A stretch of 64,000 nucleotides of DNA, from assembly GCF_041914405.1 (NCBI RefSeq), contig NZ_JAYSDK010000005.1, positions 62,001-126,000 on the forward strand, read 5' to 3'. Position 1 is the first letter of the stretch; the number at the start of each line of letters is the position of its first letter. The position numbers and the translations under genes are program-made. Below the pieces are notes generated by a model. The model did no database searches. It was not told where the DNA came from and saw only the letters and a program-made list of their open reading frames with translations. The stretch comes from Zoogloea sp041914405 (GTDB lineage: Bacteria > Pseudomonadota > Gammaproteobacteria > Burkholderiales > Rhodocyclaceae). Below, piece after piece: positions 6,432 through 14,125 of the stretch.

Positions 6432-7700
6432 ATGCAAACCGATGCCCCCTGCTGCGAGCTTCCCGCCCAGCCAGTCCCGTCCCGCCCCCGTGTGGAGTCC
6501 GCCCCCGAACGCAGCGTCGCCGCCGACAAGCTGCACGCGGGCACCGCCGAATACCGGCGCGCCTGCCTGGCCCTGTTCCTCGGCGGTTTCGCCACCTTCT
6601 CGCTGCTCTATAACCTGCAGCCGCTGATGCCGCTGCTGGCCCATGGCTTCGGGTTGAGCCCGGCACTGGCCAGCGGCGCGGTGTCGGCGGCCACCATTGC
6701 GCTGGCGGCAGCGCTGATCCCGGCGGCCATCCTCGCCGATCGTGTCGGGCGCAAGCCGGTGATGGTCGGCGCGCTGTCCCTGTCCACGGTGTTCACGCTG
6801 GTCGGCGCCTTTGCCGGCGACTTCCACAGCCTGCTGGTGTCGCGGGCGCTGCTCGGCATGACCCTCGCCGGCCTGCCGGCGGTGGCGATGGCCTACCTCA
6901 GTGAAGAATTCGCGCCGACCTCGCTGGCTCGGGCGATGGGCTTGTACATCTCCGGCAATGCGCTGGGCGGCCTGTCCGGGCGCTTCCTCGCCGCGCTGAT
7001 CGCCGAGCATGCGGACTGGCGCGTGGCGCTGGTCTGCCTGGCGGCCTCGTCGATGCTGACCACGCTGCTGTTCTGGCGCCTGCTGCCGCCGTCCCGCCAT
7101 TTCCAGCCGATCCAGGTGGCGGTGGCGGACGTGCTCGGCAACGCGCGCAAGACCTTCGCCGACGGCGGCCTGCGCCTGCTGTTCGCGATGGGTTTCCTGC
7201 TGATGGGCTGCTTCACCAGCCTCTACAACTACCTGGGCTTCCGCCTCGTGGCGCCGCCGTTCTCCTTGAGCCCGGCGCAGATCGGCATGGTCTTCCTGCT
7301 CTACCTGGTGGGCATCGTGGCGTCCAACCTGGGGGCGCGGCTGGTCGAGCGCTTCGGGCGGGTGGTGACGCTGCGGGCGATGGTGGCGCTGATGCTGGCC
7401 GGGCTGGCGATGAGCGTGGCGCCGCAGCTGCCGGTGCTGGTGGTCGGCGTGGGGATCTTCACCTTCGGCTTCTTCGCCGGTCATTCGGTGGCGGCCAGCT
7501 GGGTGGGGCGGCGTCCGGCTCCGGCACGGGCCCTGGCGGCGGCGATCTACCTGTGCTGCTACTACTTGGGGGCCAGCCTGATCGGTACGGTGTCCGGGCT
7601 GGCCTGGCAGTTCGATGGCTGGATTGGCGTGGCGGGCTGCCTGGGCGGCGGCCTGCTGGTGGCGGCGGTGATCGGCTGGCGCCTCGGCCGCGTCGTCTGA
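6432..7700 (+). CDS. Major facilitator superfamily exporter (YnfM-like, 12 TM)
   Basis: A 422-residue inner-membrane protein. After a hydrophilic N-terminus of about 45 residues come twelve hydrophobic segments. The motif between TM2 and TM3 reads LADRVGRKPVM, the MFS motif A (DRxGRK). The sequence FSLLYNLQPLMPLLAHGFGLSPALASGAVSAATIALA is typical of the YnfM/arabinose-efflux-like subgroup. It is transcribed divergently from a LysR regulator, so it is probably an inducible proton-driven efflux protein. The substrate cannot be deduced. The start is the ATG at 6432, in agreement with the usual long cytoplasmic N-terminus; a later start in the same frame is not excluded. Confidence 0.88.
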   Translation: MQTDAPCCELPAQPVPSRPRVESAPERSVAADKLHAGTAEYRRACLALFLGGFATFSLLYNLQPLMPLLAHGFGLSPALASGAVSAATIALAAALIPAAILADRVGRKPVMVGALSLSTVFTLVGAFAGDFHSLLVSRALLGMTLAGLPAVAMAYLSEEFAPTSLARAMGLYISGNALGGLSGRFLAALIAEHADWRVALVCLAASSMLTTLLFWRLLPPSRHFQPIQVAVADVLGNARKTFADGGLRLLFAMGFLLMGCFTSLYNYLGFRLVAPPFSLSPAQIGMVFLLYLVGIVASNLGARLVERFGRVVTLRAMVALMLAGLAMSVAPQLPVLVVGVGIFTFGFFAGHSVAASWVGRRPAPARALAAAIYLCCYYLGASLIGTVSGLAWQFDGWIGVAGCLGGGLLVAAVIGWRLGRVV

Positions 7701-7703
7701 CGC

Positions 7704-7723
7704 GGCCGGGCTCCGGCCATTTT
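7704..7723. terminator. Short hairpin terminator between convergent genes
   Basis: GGCCGG-GCT-CCGGCC (7704-7718) followed by ATTTT. The stem is only 6 bp and the T-tract short, so efficiency may be moderate. It lies four bases after the MFS stop and eight before the pirin stop. Confidence 0.5.
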
Positions 7724-7731
7724 GGCAGGAC

Positions 7732-8589
7732 TCAGGCCAGCTCGCCGGCCTGGTAGTCGGCGATGGCCTGCTCGATCTCTTCGCGGGTGTTCATCACGAA
7801 GGGACCGTACTGCACCACCGGCTCGCCGAGGGGCTTGGCGGCCAGCAGCAGGAAGCTGGCGCCGTCCGGCCCGGCACTGACTTCGATACGCTCGCCGGCC
7901 GACAGCACGCCGGCCTGGCGGGCCTGCAAGGTCTTGCCGGCGCCGTCCGCGCCCACCGACAGGCTGCCGGCGTAGGGGTAGAGGAAGGCCGTGTGGCCGT
8001 CCGCCACGCTCTGGGCGAAGTGCTCGCCGGCACCCAGGCGCACGTCGAGGAACAGCGGCGCGGTGCTGATGCCCTGGATCGGGCCGGGTACGCTGCTGCC
8101 GTCGGCGCGGTCCAGCGCACCGGCCACCACCTTCACCTCACCACCCGGCACCGCCACGCTCGGAATCTCTTCCGGCTGGATGTCCCGGTAGGCGGCCGGC
8201 TTCATCTTTTCCTTGGCCGGCAGGTTGATCCAGAACTGGAAGCCATGCAGGCGACCCTTGTCCTGCAGCGGCATCTCCGAGTGGATGATGCCACGCCCGG
8301 CGGTCATCCACTGGGCGCCGCCGGCGCGCAGATGGCCCTTGTGGCCCAGGTGGTCCTGGTGCTCGAAATCCCCCGCCAGCATGTAAGTGACCGTCTCGAA
8401 GCCCCGGTGTGGATGGGGCGGAAAGCCGGCGATGTAGTCGTCCGGATTGTCCGACGCGAACTCGTCGAGCATCAGGAACGGGTCCAGGCGCAGGAAGGGG
8501 CTCTGGCCCAGGCTGCGCCGGAGCTTCACGCCGGCCCCGTCGGAAACGGGGATGGAGGGAATGATCCTGTCGAGGCTGCGGATGGTCAT
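7732..8589 (-). CDS. Pirin family protein (bicupin, quercetinase-like)
   Basis: A protein of 285 residues. Pirins are two-cupin cytoplasmic proteins with one metal ion in the N-terminal cupin. The conserved ligands are visible: H59 and H61 in PPHPHRGFETVTY, H103 and E105 in GRGIIHSEMP. Some bacterial pirins oxidise flavonols such as quercetin; others regulate metabolic enzymes, so the activity here is open. The ATG at 8589 has GGAGA eight bases upstream and begins the conserved N-terminus; an in-frame start at 8649 would add only unrelated residues. It lies 87 bases downstream of azoR on the same strand, and the two probably share the LysR-controlled promoter region near 9280-9380. Confidence 0.9.
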   Translation of the reverse strand: MTIRSLDRIIPSIPVSDGAGVKLRRSLGQSPFLRLDPFLMLDEFASDNPDDYIAGFPPHPHRGFETVTYMLAGDFEHQDHLGHKGHLRAGGAQWMTAGRGIIHSEMPLQDKGRLHGFQFWINLPAKEKMKPAAYRDIQPEEIPSVAVPGGEVKVVAGALDRADGSSVPGPIQGISTAPLFLDVRLGAGEHFAQSVADGHTAFLYPYAGSLSVGADGAGKTLQARQAGVLSAGERIEVSAGPDGASFLLLAAKPLGEPVVQYGPFVMNTREEIEQAIADYQAGELA

Positions 8590-8676
8590 GGTGGTCTCCG
8601 TTGGGGTTGGGGATGCCGTGCGAGGGTGCGGGCGGCCGCCGGGCGACACGTCCGCCCCTCGTCTATCAAGGCTGGA

Positions 8677-9279
8677 TCAGGCGGCGAGGGCTTCGAGCGC
8701 CTTGTGGGCGCCGGCCAGGGCTTCGGCCTTGCTCTCTTCGCCCATGTTCAGGCCTTCAGCGTAGACAAATTCCACGTCGGTGATGCCGATGAAGCTCAGG
8801 AAGATCTTGATGTAGTCGGTCTGGACGTCGTACGGGGTACCGGCGTAGCGGCCGCCGCGGGTCGCCAGGACGTACACCTTCTTGCCGGTGACCAGGCCTT
8901 CCGGGCCGTTGGCGGTGTAGCGGAAGGTCACGCCGGCGCGGGCGATGTGGTCGAAGTAGGCCTTCAGCGTGGAGGGCGTGCCCAGGTTGTACATCGGCAG
9001 GCCGATCACGATCTCGTCGGCAGCCTTCAGCTCGGCGACCAGCGCATCCGAGAAGTCCACCACCGCCTGCTGCTCGGCCGTGCGCTCTTCCGGCTTGGCC
9101 AGGAAGGCGCTGAAACGGGCGCCGTCCAGGTGGGGCACCGGGTTGGCGGCCAAGTCGCGGCTCACCACCTGGGTGTCGGGGTGGGCGGCGACGCGGGCGG
9201 CCACGAAGCGCTCGGCGAGCTGGCTGGACTGGCCTTGGTTGGCGAACAGGCTGGCGTTGATCTTCAGAAGGGTGCTCAT
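8677..9279 (-). CDS. azoR: FMN-dependent NADH-azoreductase / quinone reductase
   Basis: A protein of 200 residues, the usual AzoR length. The flavodoxin-like fold is shown by LLKINASLFANQGQSSQLAERFV at the N-terminus (phosphate-binding loop for FMN), GLPMYNLGTPSTLKAYFDHIARAGVTFRYTANGPEGLVTGK in the middle (the PMYN FMN-binding motif) and TRGGRY. The enzyme transfers two electrons from NADH to azo dyes and quinones, and its physiological role is usually quinone or thiol-stress detoxification. It is divergent from a LysR regulator (9381) with 101 bases between them and is followed by a pirin, so an electrophile- or quinone-responsive unit is likely. Confidence 0.93.
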   Translation of the reverse strand: MSTLLKINASLFANQGQSSQLAERFVAARVAAHPDTQVVSRDLAANPVPHLDGARFSAFLAKPEERTAEQQAVVDFSDALVAELKAADEIVIGLPMYNLGTPSTLKAYFDHIARAGVTFRYTANGPEGLVTGKKVYVLATRGGRYAGTPYDVQTDYIKIFLSFIGITDVEFVYAEGLNMGEESKAEALAGAHKALEALAA

Positions 9280-9346
9280 TGTGTCTCTCCGGGTGATGTG
9301 TTGGTGTGTGTATTTAATGATTTACCGAGAAGATAAAAAAGACGAA

Positions 9347-9361
9347 GATTTCGTTTAAATC
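9347..9361. promoter_or_regulatory. Possible LysR operator in azoR/lysR intergenic region
   Basis: GATTT-N5-AAATC inside an AT-rich stretch (about 9310-9370) between azoR and the divergent LysR gene. It is a short dyad with the right position; support is weak. Confidence 0.3.
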
Positions 9362-9380
9362 TATCGAATGAGCTGATGAT

Positions 9381-10301
9381 ATGGCTGCGCCCAACCCTCC
9401 ATCCGCGCCCGTCCCGCACATCGCCCTCGAGCAATGGCGGGCCCTGATCGCCGTCGTCGAGGCCGGCGGCTACGCCCAGGCGGCCGAGGTGCTGTTCAAG
9501 AGCCAGTCCGCCGTGACCTACGCGGTGCAGAAGATCGAATCCCAGCTCGGCGTGCGCGCCTTCGAGATCCAGGGCCGCAAGGCCGTGCTGACGCCGGTCG
9601 GGCAGATGCTGTACCGGCGCGCGCTGGCCCTGGTGGAGCAGGCCAGCGACCTGGAACAGGCAGCGCGCAAGCTGTCCGCCGGCTGGGAAGCGGAGATCGG
9701 GCTGGCGGTGGAGATCGTCTTCCCGCCCGACGTGCTGCTCGACTGCCTCGCCCGCTTTGGTGCGGAAGCCCCGCGCACGCGCATCGAGGTCATCGAGTCG
9801 GTGCTCGGCGGCACCGGCGAAGCGCTGCTCACCGGCCAGGCCGACATCGCCATCACGCCCCACGTGCCCCCCGGCTTCCTCGGGCGGCCGCTGATGCGCA
9901 TGCGCATCGTCGCCGCCGCCCATCCCGATCACCCGCTGCACCAGCTCGGGCGGACCCTCGGCGAACAGGACCTGCGCCCGCACCGCCGCCTCAACGTGCG
10001 CGAAACCAGCTCCACCCGCGATAAGCGCAGCCTGATCCTCGAAGTGGAGCAGCGCTGGACCTTCAGCAGCATCGCCACTTCCATCGCCGCCGCCTGCGCG
10101 GGGCACGGTTTTGCGTGGTTCCCGGAGCCGCGCATTGCTGCTGAGCTGGCCGACGGCCGGCTGAAGATCCTGCCGCTGGGCGGGGCGGAAGTGCGCTGCT
10201 TGGAGATGTATCTGGTGGTAGCGGACCCGGATTTTGCGGGGCCGGGGGTGAGGCGGTTGGCGGAGATTTTTGGGGAGGCGGTGGCGGGCTTGGAGGGTTA
10301 A
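9381..10301 (+). CDS. LysR-family transcriptional regulator, divergent from azoR
   Basis: A protein of 306 residues. The HTH is in residues 15-75 (LEQWRALIAVVEAGGYAQAAEVLFKSQSAVTYAVQKIESQLGVRAFE), which is slightly atypical in the recognition helix (SQSAVTYAVQKIE). The effector domain follows from about residue 100 (EIGLAVEIVFPPDVLLDCL). The gene is divergent from the azoreductase and probably controls it together with the downstream pirin. The sequence downstream of the stop is a REP palindrome followed by the first copy of the long structured repeat. Confidence 0.88.
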   Translation: MAAPNPPSAPVPHIALEQWRALIAVVEAGGYAQAAEVLFKSQSAVTYAVQKIESQLGVRAFEIQGRKAVLTPVGQMLYRRALALVEQASDLEQAARKLSAGWEAEIGLAVEIVFPPDVLLDCLARFGAEAPRTRIEVIESVLGGTGEALLTGQADIAITPHVPPGFLGRPLMRMRIVAAAHPDHPLHQLGRTLGEQDLRPHRRLNVRETSSTRDKRSLILEVEQRWTFSSIATSIAAACAGHGFAWFPEPRIAAELADGRLKILPLGGAEVRCLEMYLVVADPDFAGPGVRRLAEIFGEAVAGLEG

Positions 10302-10328
10302 CGGGCCTCCATCCAAGGGCCGCCCCCC

Positions 10329-10352
10329 GTGGGGTCGAATTCATTCGACCAC
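10329..10352. repeat. Single REP-type palindrome
   Basis: GTGGGGTCGAATTCATTCGA (10329-10348) plus CCAC belongs to the same family as the elements at 658, 23080, 32534 and 42520. Here the bases flanking the EcoRI-like core are GTCGA...TCGAC rather than GGCGA...TCGCC, so both arms changed together. No inverted partner is visible nearby. Confidence 0.7.
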
Positions 10353-10397
10353 GATGCTTTCAGCCCTTGCCGGCGCAAGTTGGTGCCTTGCTGGCCG

Positions 10398-10966
10398 GCT
10401 TTCCGGTTTATTGGTTTGAATTGGCCGGGACTCGCCCCGGCGGGCGACCTTCTTTCTTGCGTCGCCAAGAAAGAAGGCAAAGAAGGCGACCCGTGCCTCA
10501 CCGGTCGTCCGCTGTGCGGACGACTTCCCTGCGCTGCTCGCAGCAGGCGGCCGTCGCGGAACTCGCCGGCTGCGCCGGCTCAGACAGCCGCGCCGGACTT
10601 CCCCGCCTGCAGCTGCGCTGCTCGGCGGTTCGGGACGGGCTTTGGGGGAGGCACCGAGCCTTTCCTGAAGCTGAGGTGTAGTTGGTATAGCCGCCTTGTG
10701 CGGCACCTGCCGTCGAGTGACCGCCTTTCCTTTCCCCCTCTGACGCGCCGAGTGGAGGGTGGGACGGGCGGATCAGGGCTGCGCATGTTTGAGCCCGCAG
10801 GGCGAGTTTGCGCAGACCCCGCCCGGCACGCCCGGAGCTCGGGCACCCCCGCAGGGGGCGCGGCAGCGGGGCACGTTTCTTTGCATCCTTTCTTGTCGTG
10901 TAACAAGAAAGGATGTCGCCCGCCGGGGCGAGACCCGGCCAATGCGAAGCTAACAAACCGGAAAGC
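10398..10966. repeat. Long structured intergenic repeat, copy 1 (terminal inverted repeats)
   Basis: A 569-base element. Bases 10421-10448 are the reverse complement of 10915-10942 with one mismatch in 28, and the similarity continues outward to GCTTTCCGGTTT (10398-10409) and AAACCGGAAAGC (10955-10966). Just inside each end is a hairpin: CCTTCTTTCTTG/CAAGAAAGAAGG (10448-10477) and CATCCTTTCTTG/CAAGAAAGGATG (10884-10915). A third perfect hairpin, GTCGTCCGC-TGT-GCGGACGAC, is at 10504-10524. Copy 2 at 51741-52390 has the same architecture. It starts about 100 bases after a gene and ends 31 bases from aapM. Confidence 0.85.
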
Positions 10967-10996
10967 TGATTTTTGCGCCGCTAAACGCCGTTTCAG

Positions 10997-12022
10997 TTAG
11001 CCCCCCAGCCTCCGGCTGACCCGCCCCAACACCCAACACCCCACCCAGTACACCGCCGCAATGAATAGCCAGGCTTCCAGGTAGAACGGCCGCCATTCCG
11101 GGTCGCCGGAGAGGGCGAGGCTGAGGGAGCCGGTGAGTTCGTAGAGGCTGACCACGGTGACCAGCGAGGTGTCCTTGAACAGAGCGATGGCGCTGTTGGC
11201 GATGGAGGGGGCAACGGCGCGCAGGACCTGGGGCAGCACGATCCAGCGCTGGGTCTGCCAGAAGCCGAAGCCGAGGGCGGCGGCGGCGTCGAGCTGGCCG
11301 GGGCGGATGGCTTGCAGTCCGCCGCGGATGATCTCGGACAGGTAGGCGGCGGCGAACAGCACGATGGCGATCAGCACGCGCCACAGCATGTCCAGCGCCA
11401 GGCCTTCGGGGAAGAACAGCGGCAGCAGGAAGGAAGCGGCGAAGAGGGCGGCGACCAGCGGGATGCCGCGAGCCAGTTCGACGTAGGCGGTGAGCACGGC
11501 GCGCAGCACGGGCAGTTCCGAGCGTCGGCCGTAGGCGACGGCGATGCCGAGCGGCAGCGCGCCGGCCATGCCGGCACCGGTCAGCAGCAGGGTCAGCGGC
11601 AGGCCGCCCCACAGTTCGGTGGGTACCGGCGCCAGGCCGGCCACGCCGCCACCTAGGAGCGGCAGGGCGACGAGCGGCGGGGCCAGCAGCAGGGCGGCCA
11701 GTGCGCTGCCTGGCAGGCGGCGGAAGGCGGTCAGCAGCCAGCCGGCACCGATCAGGCTGGCGGCGACGATGGGGCGCCAGGCTTCCTCGTCCGGGTAGCG
11801 ACCGAGGAGGATGAAGCGGCCTTTCTCGACGACCACGCCCCAGCAGGCGCCGCCGTGTTCCAGCGCGGTGCACGCGGCGGCGTCCGGGGCGAGGTGGGCG
11901 TTGCTCACTGCCCAGCGCAGCAGCGGCGGCAGCCACAGCAGCGCGGCGGCCAGCACGGCGAGGCTCAGCAGGGCGTTGAGGGGATCGCCGAAGAAGCGGC
12001 GGCGCAGTGTACTGAAATTCAT
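10997..12022 (-). CDS. aapM: General L-amino acid ABC transporter permease (AapM/BztC-type)
   Basis: A 341-residue inner-membrane permease of the polar amino acid (HAAT/His-Glu-Gln-Arg-opine) family. The N-terminus MNFSTLRRRFFGDPLNALLSLAVLAAALLWLPPLLRW is characteristic of the M subunit. The periplasmic insertion has ACTALEHGGACWGVV, as in AapM/BztC. The EAA-type loop that contacts the ATPase reads DAAAALGFGFWQTQRWIVLPQVLRAVAPS. It overlaps aapQ by four bases (ATGA). In the usual operon order aapJ-Q-M-P, the ATPase gene should come next, but the sequence after the stop runs straight into the structured repeat. Confidence 0.93.
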   Translation of the reverse strand: MNFSTLRRRFFGDPLNALLSLAVLAAALLWLPPLLRWAVSNAHLAPDAAACTALEHGGACWGVVVEKGRFILLGRYPDEEAWRPIVAASLIGAGWLLTAFRRLPGSALAALLLAPPLVALPLLGGGVAGLAPVPTELWGGLPLTLLLTGAGMAGALPLGIAVAYGRRSELPVLRAVLTAYVELARGIPLVAALFAASFLLPLFFPEGLALDMLWRVLIAIVLFAAAYLSEIIRGGLQAIRPGQLDAAAALGFGFWQTQRWIVLPQVLRAVAPSIANSAIALFKDTSLVTVVSLYELTGSLSLALSGDPEWRPFYLEAWLFIAAVYWVGCWVLGRVSRRLGG

Positions 12023-12981
12023 GCCGGCCCCCCGCGCAGGCTGCGCTTTTCCAGCCGGTGGCTGACAGCGGCGGCGAGTAGGGACAGCAGCAGGTACACG
12101 GCGATCACGATGCTCAGGCATTCGATGGCGCGGCCGCTCTGGTTGAGGCTGGTGCCGGCCACCGCCATCAGGTCCGGGTAGCCGATGGCCACCGCCAGCG
12201 AGGAGTTCTTGAACAGGTTGAGGAGCTGGCTGGTGGTGGGCGGCAGCGCGGCGCGCCAGGCCTGCGGCAGCTGCACCAGCAGGAAGGTCTGGCGCGGTGT
12301 CATGCCGAGGGCGAGGGCGGCGGTGCGCTGGCCGGCGGGCAGGGCGAGCACGGCGCCGCGCAGGGTCTCGGCGATGTAGGCGGCGCCGTAGATCGCCAGG
12401 CCGAACAGCAGGGCCAGGTATTCCGGGGTCAGGCTGGCGCCGCCGTCGATGCCGAAGCCGGCGGGCTCCGGGATCTCGAAACCGCTGTCGCCCCACCAGG
12501 GCAGGGCCAGCCCGGACTTGCTGAGGAACACGCCGGGCGCCAGCTGCAGCGGTGCGTCGGCGGCCGGCAGCAGGTCGGTGAGGATGAAATACCAGGCCAG
12601 CAGGTGCAGCAGCAGCGGCACGTTGCGGATGGCGTTGACGGCGGTGCCGGCCAGGCCGCGCACCAGCGGGTTGTCGGCCAGCCGCCCGAAGCCGAGCAGG
12701 ATGCCCAGGCCTAGCGCCAGCGCGGCGCCGGGCAGGGCTACGCGCAGGGTGTTGAGCAGGCCGGCGACGAAGGCCCGCAGCGTGGTGTCGCTGGGCTCGA
12801 AGGGCAGCACGCTCTCGCCAAGGGAAAAGCCGGCCGGCTCGAGCAGGAAGTCGAAGCCGCTGCGGATGCCGCGCTCCTCCAGGTGGGCGCGGGTCGTCGC
12901 TACCAGCAGGCCGAGCAGGGCCAGCAGCGCGACGATCAGCAGCGCCTGCACGGCGCGGGAGGCGGACTGCGTTCGGGTCAT
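12019..12981 (-). CDS. aapQ: General L-amino acid ABC transporter permease (AapQ/BztB-type)
   Basis: A 320-residue inner-membrane permease. After an N-terminal TM segment come a periplasmic region with SGFDFLLEPAGFSLGESVLPFEPSDTTLRAF and GLLNTLRVALPGAALALGLGILLGFGRL, both hallmarks of the AapQ/BztB subunit. The EAA loop is RTAALALGMTPRQTFLLVQLPQAWRAALPP. The N-terminal ATG at 12981 shares one base with the stop codon of aapJ (TGATG), and its own stop overlaps the aapM start. The three genes are thus a tightly coupled unit. Its length is shorter than the roughly 400 residues of rhizobial AapQ, but the conserved blocks are all present. Confidence 0.92.
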   Translation of the reverse strand: MTRTQSASRAVQALLIVALLALLGLLVATTRAHLEERGIRSGFDFLLEPAGFSLGESVLPFEPSDTTLRAFVAGLLNTLRVALPGAALALGLGILLGFGRLADNPLVRGLAGTAVNAIRNVPLLLHLLAWYFILTDLLPAADAPLQLAPGVFLSKSGLALPWWGDSGFEIPEPAGFGIDGGASLTPEYLALLFGLAIYGAAYIAETLRGAVLALPAGQRTAALALGMTPRQTFLLVQLPQAWRAALPPTTSQLLNLFKNSSLAVAIGYPDLMAVAGTSLNQSGRAIECLSIVIAVYLLLSLLAAAVSHRLEKRSLRGGPA

Positions 12982-14030
12982 CAGCGCAGCGGCAGCGCGT
13001 ACAAGATGCCGCCCTTGTTCCAAGGCGCGTTGAGGCCGCGCGGCAGCTTGAGGGTGGAGTCCGGGCCGACGTTGCGGTTGAAGATCTCGCCGTAGTTGCC
13101 GACAGCCTTCACCGCCCGCGCCGCCCAGTCCCGGTCGAGGCCGAGGTTCTTGCCGAGGTCTTCGCCCACGCCGAGGAAGCGCTGCACGGCCGGATCGGGA
13201 GAGGACTTGAGGCTGTCTACCTTGGCTTGGGTGATGCCCAGCTCTTCCGCCTCGATCAGCGCATTGACGGTCCATTTGACGATCGCGAACCATTCGTCGT
13301 CGCCGCGCCGCACGGCCGGGCCGAGGGGCTCCTTGGAGATGATCTCCGGCAGGATCACGTAGTCGTCGGGGTTGGGTGCTTCCTTGGCGCGGATGAAGGC
13401 CAGCGCCGAGGCATCGGTGGTGTAGGCCTGGCAGCGGCCGCTGAAGAAGGCCTTGATGGACGGCTCGAACTTCTCAAAGACCACCGGCTTGACCTTGATG
13501 CCCTGGGCGTGGGCGAAGTCGGCCAGGTTCTTCTCGGTGGTGGTGCCGGACTGCACGCAGACCTCGGCGTTCTTCAGCTGCTTGGCGCTGGTCACCTTGG
13601 TCTTTTTGGCGACGAGGAAGCCCTGGCCGTCGTAGTAGGTGACCGCCGCGAAGTGCAGGCCCTGGCCGGCGTCGCGGGTCAGGCTCCAGGTGGTGTTGCG
13701 GGACAGGATGTCCACCTCGCCGGACTGCAGCGCGGTGAAGCGCTGCTGGGAGTTGAGGGGCACCCAGCGCACCTTGCGGGCGTCGCCGAGGACGGCGGCG
13801 GCCAGGGCCTTGCAGACGTCCACGTCCAGGCCCTTCCACTGGCCCTGGCTGTCGGCCGCCGAGAAGCCGATGACGCCGGTGCTGACGCCGCAGGCGAGCT
13901 GGCCCTTGGCCTTGATGGCGTCGAGGGTCTTGCCGGCGAAGGCCGGCGTGGCGAAGCCGCCGACGGCGGACAGGATGGACAGGCTCAGGACGCCGGCAAG
14001 GCGCCCGCGCAACGCGGAAAATCGGGACAT
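12981..14030 (-). CDS. aapJ: General L-amino acid ABC transporter periplasmic binding protein (AapJ/BztA-type)
   Basis: A 349-residue periplasmic solute-binding protein. It has a signal peptide (residues 1-32, LAGVLSLSILSAVGGFATPAFA). The mature family-3 binding domain starts with KTLDAIKAKGQLACGVSTGVIGFSAADSQGQWKGLDVDVCKALAAAVLGD and contains CVQSGTTTEKNLADF, features of AapJ/BztA. The start is uncertain. ATG 14030 gives a normal signal peptide but has no Shine-Dalgarno sequence. An in-frame ATG at 14075 has AGGAGG three bases upstream but lies inside the hairpin at 14048-14080 and would lengthen the n-region by 15 residues. It heads aapJQM. Confidence 0.9.
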   Translation of the reverse strand: MSRFSALRGRLAGVLSLSILSAVGGFATPAFAGKTLDAIKAKGQLACGVSTGVIGFSAADSQGQWKGLDVDVCKALAAAVLGDARKVRWVPLNSQQRFTALQSGEVDILSRNTTWSLTRDAGQGLHFAAVTYYDGQGFLVAKKTKVTSAKQLKNAEVCVQSGTTTEKNLADFAHAQGIKVKPVVFEKFEPSIKAFFSGRCQAYTTDASALAFIRAKEAPNPDDYVILPEIISKEPLGPAVRRGDDEWFAIVKWTVNALIEAEELGITQAKVDSLKSSPDPAVQRFLGVGEDLGKNLGLDRDWAARAVKAVGNYGEIFNRNVGPDSTLKLPRGLNAPWNKGGILYALPLR

Positions 14031-14037
14031 GGCAAAG

Positions 14038-14080
14038 GGAAAAATAAGGCCGATGCCCCGTAGCTTAAAGGGCATCGGCC
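14038..14080 (-). terminator. Hairpin and T-tract between efflux operon and aapJ
   Basis: On the minus strand GGCCGATGCCC (14080-14070) pairs with GGGCATCGGCC (14058-14048) around an 11-base loop, and TTATTTTTCCC follows. This looks like the intrinsic terminator of the efflux operon. It ends only about 8 bases before the aapJ ATG at 14030 and contains the alternative ATG at 14075 with its AGGAGG, so it may instead be an attenuator in an aapJ leader. Confidence 0.65.
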
Positions 14081-14125
14081 TCCTGTTGCAAAGCAGCACC
14101 GGCCACGCACGGCGCAATTTTTCGA

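Larger units (their letters stand above)
10302..10996. other. Gene-free region filled by a REP palindrome and the structured repeat element
   Basis: This 695-base stretch between a plus-strand LysR gene and the minus-strand aapM contains no supported gene. It holds one REP palindrome (10329-10352) and copy 1 of the long element (10398-10966). Several open frames of 60-220 codons occur on both strands but follow the repeat, recur in copy 2 and have shadow-like composition. They are the kind that get annotated as hypothetical proteins. Confidence 0.8.

Noticed and set aside
5472..7484. 670-codon open frame containing the LysR protein at its C-terminal end
   Set aside because: The upstream 370 codons are antisense to the MFS gene and have no protein-like character; LysR starts at 6356.
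10329..11000. Open frames of about 60-220 codons on both strands inside repeat copy 1, with similar frames in copy 2 (51694-52648)
   Set aside because: They are similar only because the DNA is repeated; frames are open on both strands, lack ribosome-binding sites and family similarity, and the between-copy changes preserve hairpins rather than codons.
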